The notes beneath the pieces are model-generated. The model was not told where the DNA came from. It saw only the letters and a program-made list of their open reading frames with translations, and searched no databases. From NCBI RefSeq assembly GCF_940670765.1, contig NZ_CALNVW010000008.1:1-64000 (forward strand): a DNA stretch of 64,000 bases, written 5' to 3'. Of the stretch, positions 61,275 to 64,000 are shown one piece after another; position 1 is the stretch's first letter, and each line of letters starts with the position of its first letter. The position numbers and the translations under genes are program-made. Source of the stretch: Streptomyces sp. A 4/2 (lineage in GTDB: Bacteria; Actinomycetota; Actinomycetes; Streptomycetales; Streptomycetaceae).

Positions 61275-62694
61275 GCTCTGCGATCTGTCTGCCCGTCAAC
61301 TCGTTGCCGGATACCGGAAGGGCGCCTTCACCCCGGTCGACGCGGCCCGTGCCGTCCTGGACCGGATCGAGGTGGTGCAGCCAGGAGTGAACGCCTTCGT
61401 CCGGGTCGACGCCGGCCCGGCCCTGGCGCAGGCGCGGGCGTCGGCGGCCCGGTGGAGCGCGGGTGAGCCGCAGGGCCTGCTCGACGGGGTGCCGGTCACG
61501 GTCAAGGACATCCTGCTGCTGCACGGGGAGCCGACGCTGCGGGGATCGAGGACCGTACGGCCGCAGGGCAGGTGGTCCGAGGACGCGCCGTCGGTGGCGC
61601 GGCTGCGGGAACACGGTGCGGTCTTCGTCGGCAAGACCGCGACGCCCGAGTTCGGTTGGAAGGCCGTCACCGACTCGCCGCTGCACGGGGTGACCCGTAA
61701 CCCGTACGACAGCGCCCGTACCTCCGGCGGCTCCAGCGGCGGCGCCGCGGCGGCGGTGGCGCTGGGCGCCGGGCCACTGGCGCTGGGGACGGACGGCGGG
61801 GGGTCCATCCGCGTACCGGCGTCGTTCTGCGGGGTCTTCGGGCTGAAGCCGACGTACGGGCGGGTCCCGCTCTATCCGGCCAGCGCCTTCGGGACGCTCG
61901 CCCATGTCGGCCCGCTGGCGCGCGACGCGGCCGACGCGGCGCTGATGCTGGACGTGATCAGCGGTCCCGACCCGCGCGACTGGTCGCAGCTGGCCCCGCC
62001 CGCGGGCAGTGTGCGGGACGGACTGGACGGCGGGGTGAAGGGGCTGCGGATCGCCTACTCGCCGACCCTGGGCGGCCAGGTCGCCGTCGAGCCGGCGGTC
62101 GCGGCGGCGGTCCGTGCGGCGGTGGGGCGGCTCGCGGAACTCGGCGCGTACATCGAGGAGACGGATCCGGACTTCACGGATCCGGTCGCGGCCTTCCAGA
62201 CGCTGTGGTTCAGCGGGGCCGCGCGGGTGGCGCAGCACCTGGGCCGGGAGCAGCGCGCGCTGCTCGATCCCGGGCTGCGGGAGATCGTCGCGGAGGGCGA
62301 GCGGTACTCGGCGCTGGACTATCTGGCCGCGGTGGACGTACGGATGGAGCTGGGCCGGCGCATGGGCCTCTTCCACCAGCGGTACGACCTGCTGGTCACC
62401 CCGACCCTGCCGATCACCGCGTTCGAGGCGGGGGTGGAGGCGCCACACGGTTCGGGGCACCGGCGCTGGACGGGGTGGACGCCGTTCACGTATCCCTTCA
62501 ACCTGACGCAGCAGCCCGCGGCCACGCTGCCGTGCGGGGTGGACGGAGCGGGCCTGCCGGTCGGGGTGCAGCTGGTGGGGGCGCGGCACGCGGACGCGCT
62601 GGTGCTGCGGGCCGCGCATGCGATGTACGGGGCGGGGGTGGCCGCGAGGGTGCCCTCGGTCACCGGCCGGGCTCCGCTCGGCCCGCCCGCGTAG
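61267..62694 (+). CDS. amidase (amidase-signature family)
   Basis: 475 residues. The Lys-cisSer-Ser triad is present: K80 in VPVTVKDILLLHG, S156 in ARTSGGSSGGAAAAVA and nucleophile S180 in GTDGGGSIRVPASFCGVFG. LKPTYGRVPLYPASAFGTLA follows as usual. The C-terminal GWTPFTYPFNLTQQPAATLP closes the fold. It hydrolyses an amide or imide to acid plus ammonia. The start overlaps the dehydrogenase stop, which supports a two-gene operon. A repeat-rich gap follows, then the convergent DUF3830 gene. The natural amide is unknown. Confidence 0.92.
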   Translation: MTELCDLSARQLVAGYRKGAFTPVDAARAVLDRIEVVQPGVNAFVRVDAGPALAQARASAARWSAGEPQGLLDGVPVTVKDILLLHGEPTLRGSRTVRPQGRWSEDAPSVARLREHGAVFVGKTATPEFGWKAVTDSPLHGVTRNPYDSARTSGGSSGGAAAAVALGAGPLALGTDGGGSIRVPASFCGVFGLKPTYGRVPLYPASAFGTLAHVGPLARDAADAALMLDVISGPDPRDWSQLAPPAGSVRDGLDGGVKGLRIAYSPTLGGQVAVEPAVAAAVRAAVGRLAELGAYIEETDPDFTDPVAAFQTLWFSGAARVAQHLGREQRALLDPGLREIVAEGERYSALDYLAAVDVRMELGRRMGLFHQRYDLLVTPTLPITAFEAGVEAPHGSGHRRWTGWTPFTYPFNLTQQPAATLPCGVDGAGLPVGVQLVGARHADALVLRAAHAMYGAGVAARVPSVTGRAPLGPPA

Positions 62695-62855
62695 CCCGGT
62701 CGCTCAGCCCGGCCCGCGTGGCCCGGCTGCGTAACCCGTCCGGTCAGCCCGGCCGGCGTGGCCCGGCTGCGTAACCGTCCGGTCAGCCCGGCCGGCGGAA
62801 ACCGATCAGCTGGTCCGGCGGAAACCGATCAGCCGGTCCGGCGGAAGCTGAGTGT
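62695..62855. repeat. repeats between amidase and the DUF3830 gene
   Basis: Two about 40-bp units (GTCCGGTCAGCCCGGCCGGC...) run into 21-bp units beginning GGCGGAAACCGATCAG. The latter copy the end and stop codon of the DUF3830 gene. Confidence 0.88.
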
Positions 62856-63332
62856 CTCGCCCAGGGCGCCCGACCGCCAGAGGTCCTGACAGGCCGCCGC
62901 CATCCGGTCGAGGCCCTCGACCACCGTGCCCCACACGATCCCCGGGACCCAGCCGGTGTCCCCGTTGATCAGCAGGTTGTTCCGCTCGTAGAAGAGCGCG
63001 AGGTCGACCACCGTCGTCCGTCCGCGGTGGTCGGCCGCCGTCTCGTATCCGTACGCATCCGTGCCCAGCACCGTCTCGGAGAAGGTGAAGTAGCAGAGGT
63101 CGCCCGGGACGGGGGTGACCGTCGGGTTCTCCAGCGGCGGCTCCTGCGGCGCGAAGCCGGGCAGCAGGGCGTAGATCTCGTTCCGGGCGTACTTGGCGTG
63201 GTAGACGTCCCCGCCGAGCGGCAACGCGTCCCACACCGCCGCGCAGGTCACCGGGGCCTTGTCGTCGAGGAGCCGCGCGGTGCAGCTCACGCCGCGCTTG
63301 TCGAGGGACAGTTCCACGAATCGATCGCTCAT
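62829..63332 (-). CDS. DUF3830 family protein (cyclophilin-like fold)
   Basis: 167 residues, MSDRFVELSLDKRGVSCTAR. The hallmarks TARLLDDKAPVTCAAVWDAL, GGDVYHAKYARNEIYALLPG and NPTVTPVPGDLCYFTF match DUF3830, a small cyclophilin-like-fold family found with maleate-isomerase-like and amidase genes. The enzymatic role is not established. The GGGGAG SD directly abuts the ATG, so the start is less certain. Divergent from the binding-protein gene and convergent with the amidase gene. Its last codons are duplicated downstream. Confidence 0.8.
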   Translation of the reverse strand: MSDRFVELSLDKRGVSCTARLLDDKAPVTCAAVWDALPLGGDVYHAKYARNEIYALLPGFAPQEPPLENPTVTPVPGDLCYFTFSETVLGTDAYGYETAADHRGRTTVVDLALFYERNNLLINGDTGWVPGIVWGTVVEGLDRMAAACQDLWRSGALGETLSFRRTG

Positions 63333-63466
63333 CTCCCCATGGTTTCCCCCCGGAGGCCCACGCGGTCGAGGCCGACCGGCAAATGGTGGGGCCTCGGACC
63401 AACTCGCCGCACGATGGGCTGAAAATGATCTGCATACCTCGCGCGGAGTCGGGTAGCCGCGCGCCC

Positions 63467-64000
63467 ATGGCTCCACCACCAGGGAACGACTCAGAAAGCA
63501 CACCAAGACACTCCATACGGTCCATACGTTCCACACCTTCGACACCACCCGTACGACGCCGTTCGCTGCTGCTCGGCGCGGCAGGCCTGGGCGCCGCGGG
63601 GGCGCTCGGAGCAGCCGGGTGCAGCCGGGTGCCGACGGGCGACACGCTCGCCCGCCTCAAGTCGCAGGGCACCGTCCGGCTCGGCATCGCGGGTGAGGTG
63701 CCGTACGGCTACATCGACGAGCAGGGCGACTTCACCGGCGAAGCGGTGGAACTCGCGAAGATCATCTTCAAACGGCTCGGTGTCGACCACGTGCAGCCCG
63801 TGGCGACCGACTTCGCCTCGTTGATCCCCGGCCTCAACTCCCAGCAGTTCGACTGCGTTTCGGCCGGGATGTACATCAACAAGGAACGCTGCCAGCAGGT
63901 CATCTTCGCCGATCCCGAGTACCAGATGCTGGATGCCTTCATCGTCCGCAAGGGCAACCCGAAGAACCTGCACAACTACGAGGACTGCGTGCGGGCCAAG
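63467..64000 (+). CDS. EhuB-like solute-binding lipoprotein of a polar amino acid/ectoine-type ABC transporter (3' partial)
   Basis: The first 178 codons are in the window and the frame is open to its end. MAPPPGNDSESTPRHS begins a Tat-type lipoprotein signal: RRRSLLLGAAGLGAAGALG, then AAGC (lipobox). Mature part: LARLKSQGTVRLGIAGEVPY, then GYIDEQGDFTGEAVELAKII and FASLIPGLNSQQFDCVSAGM, family-3 solute-binding with the layout of EhuB (hydroxyectoine/ectoine). It would deliver the substrate metabolised by the neighbouring amidase, dehydrogenase and isomerases. Permease and ATPase genes should follow beyond the window. Confidence 0.82.
   Translation, partial: MAPPPGNDSESTPRHSIRSIRSTPSTPPVRRRSLLLGAAGLGAAGALGAAGCSRVPTGDTLARLKSQGTVRLGIAGEVPYGYIDEQGDFTGEAVELAKIIFKRLGVDHVQPVATDFASLIPGLNSQQFDCVSAGMYINKERCQQVIFADPEYQMLDAFIVRKGNPKNLHNYEDCVRAK

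Overview
The window is a high-GC actinobacterial chromosome segment, almost certainly from a Streptomyces. The evidence is the desferrioxamine cluster desEF-desABCD with DmdR/IdeR-type iron boxes, an adpA gene carrying an in-frame TTA (bldA) codon next to the oligoribonuclease gene, a cebR-cebEFG-bglC cellobiose cluster with palindromic CebR boxes, a cdgA-like PAS-GGDEF-EAL gene, and the accD1/accA1/hmgL/acdH leucine-catabolism operon. From memory, the order from about 5 kb to 46 kb and beyond resembles the S. coelicolor SCO2774-SCO2831 core region. No rRNA, transposase, integrase or CRISPR array was found. The first and last genes are cut by the window edges.

Layout. 1-4.9 kb: the 3' part of an Rhs/YD-repeat polymorphic toxin gene with a nuclease tip, a probable immunity gene of lower GC, and debris. 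4.9-12.5 kb: a phosphatase-like gene and a TetR regulator, divergent from a four-gene branched-chain acyl-CoA (leucine) degradation operon with two palindromic operators in the shared promoter region. 12.7-21.1 kb: a large secreted GH3 glycosidase, a luciferase-like monooxygenase fused to hemerythrin, a relic of a DUF5753 regulator, and a membrane protein plus two-component system. 21.2-28.4 kb: the desferrioxamine uptake and synthesis genes under two iron boxes. 28.4-34.3 kb: a small conserved gene that may be leaderless, glmS, a universal stress protein, adpA, orn and tRNA-His. 34.4-41.1 kb: cebR, bglC and cebGFE.

41.4-53.8 kb: a spermidine-synthase-like protein, a TPR/Xre regulator, a histidine phosphatase, a PAP2/AUR1-like lipid enzyme, then three adjacent genes that look like a split Dna2 (an Fe-S RecB/Cas4-type nuclease, an unknown middle protein and an SF1B Upf1/Dna2-type helicase). 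This is the best candidate for an undescribed system. After it come an azoreductase divergent from a SnoaL-tailed ECF sigma factor and a primase/polymerase-like gene that runs into tRNA-Lys. 53.9-64 kb: an M6 metalloprotease, cdgA, an MsnO8-type oxidoreductase, and a catabolic cluster (two maleate-isomerase-like proteins, a D-2-hydroxyacid dehydrogenase, an amidase, a DUF3830 protein and an EhuB-like binding protein).

A recurring feature is short perfect or near-perfect tandem duplications (about 6-40 bp) at gene boundaries. Several carry stop codons, start codons, Shine-Dalgarno sequences or promoter-like boxes. Starts were chosen by Shine-Dalgarno (SD) spacing and family-typical N-termini. 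All family assignments come from motifs read by eye, with no database search.
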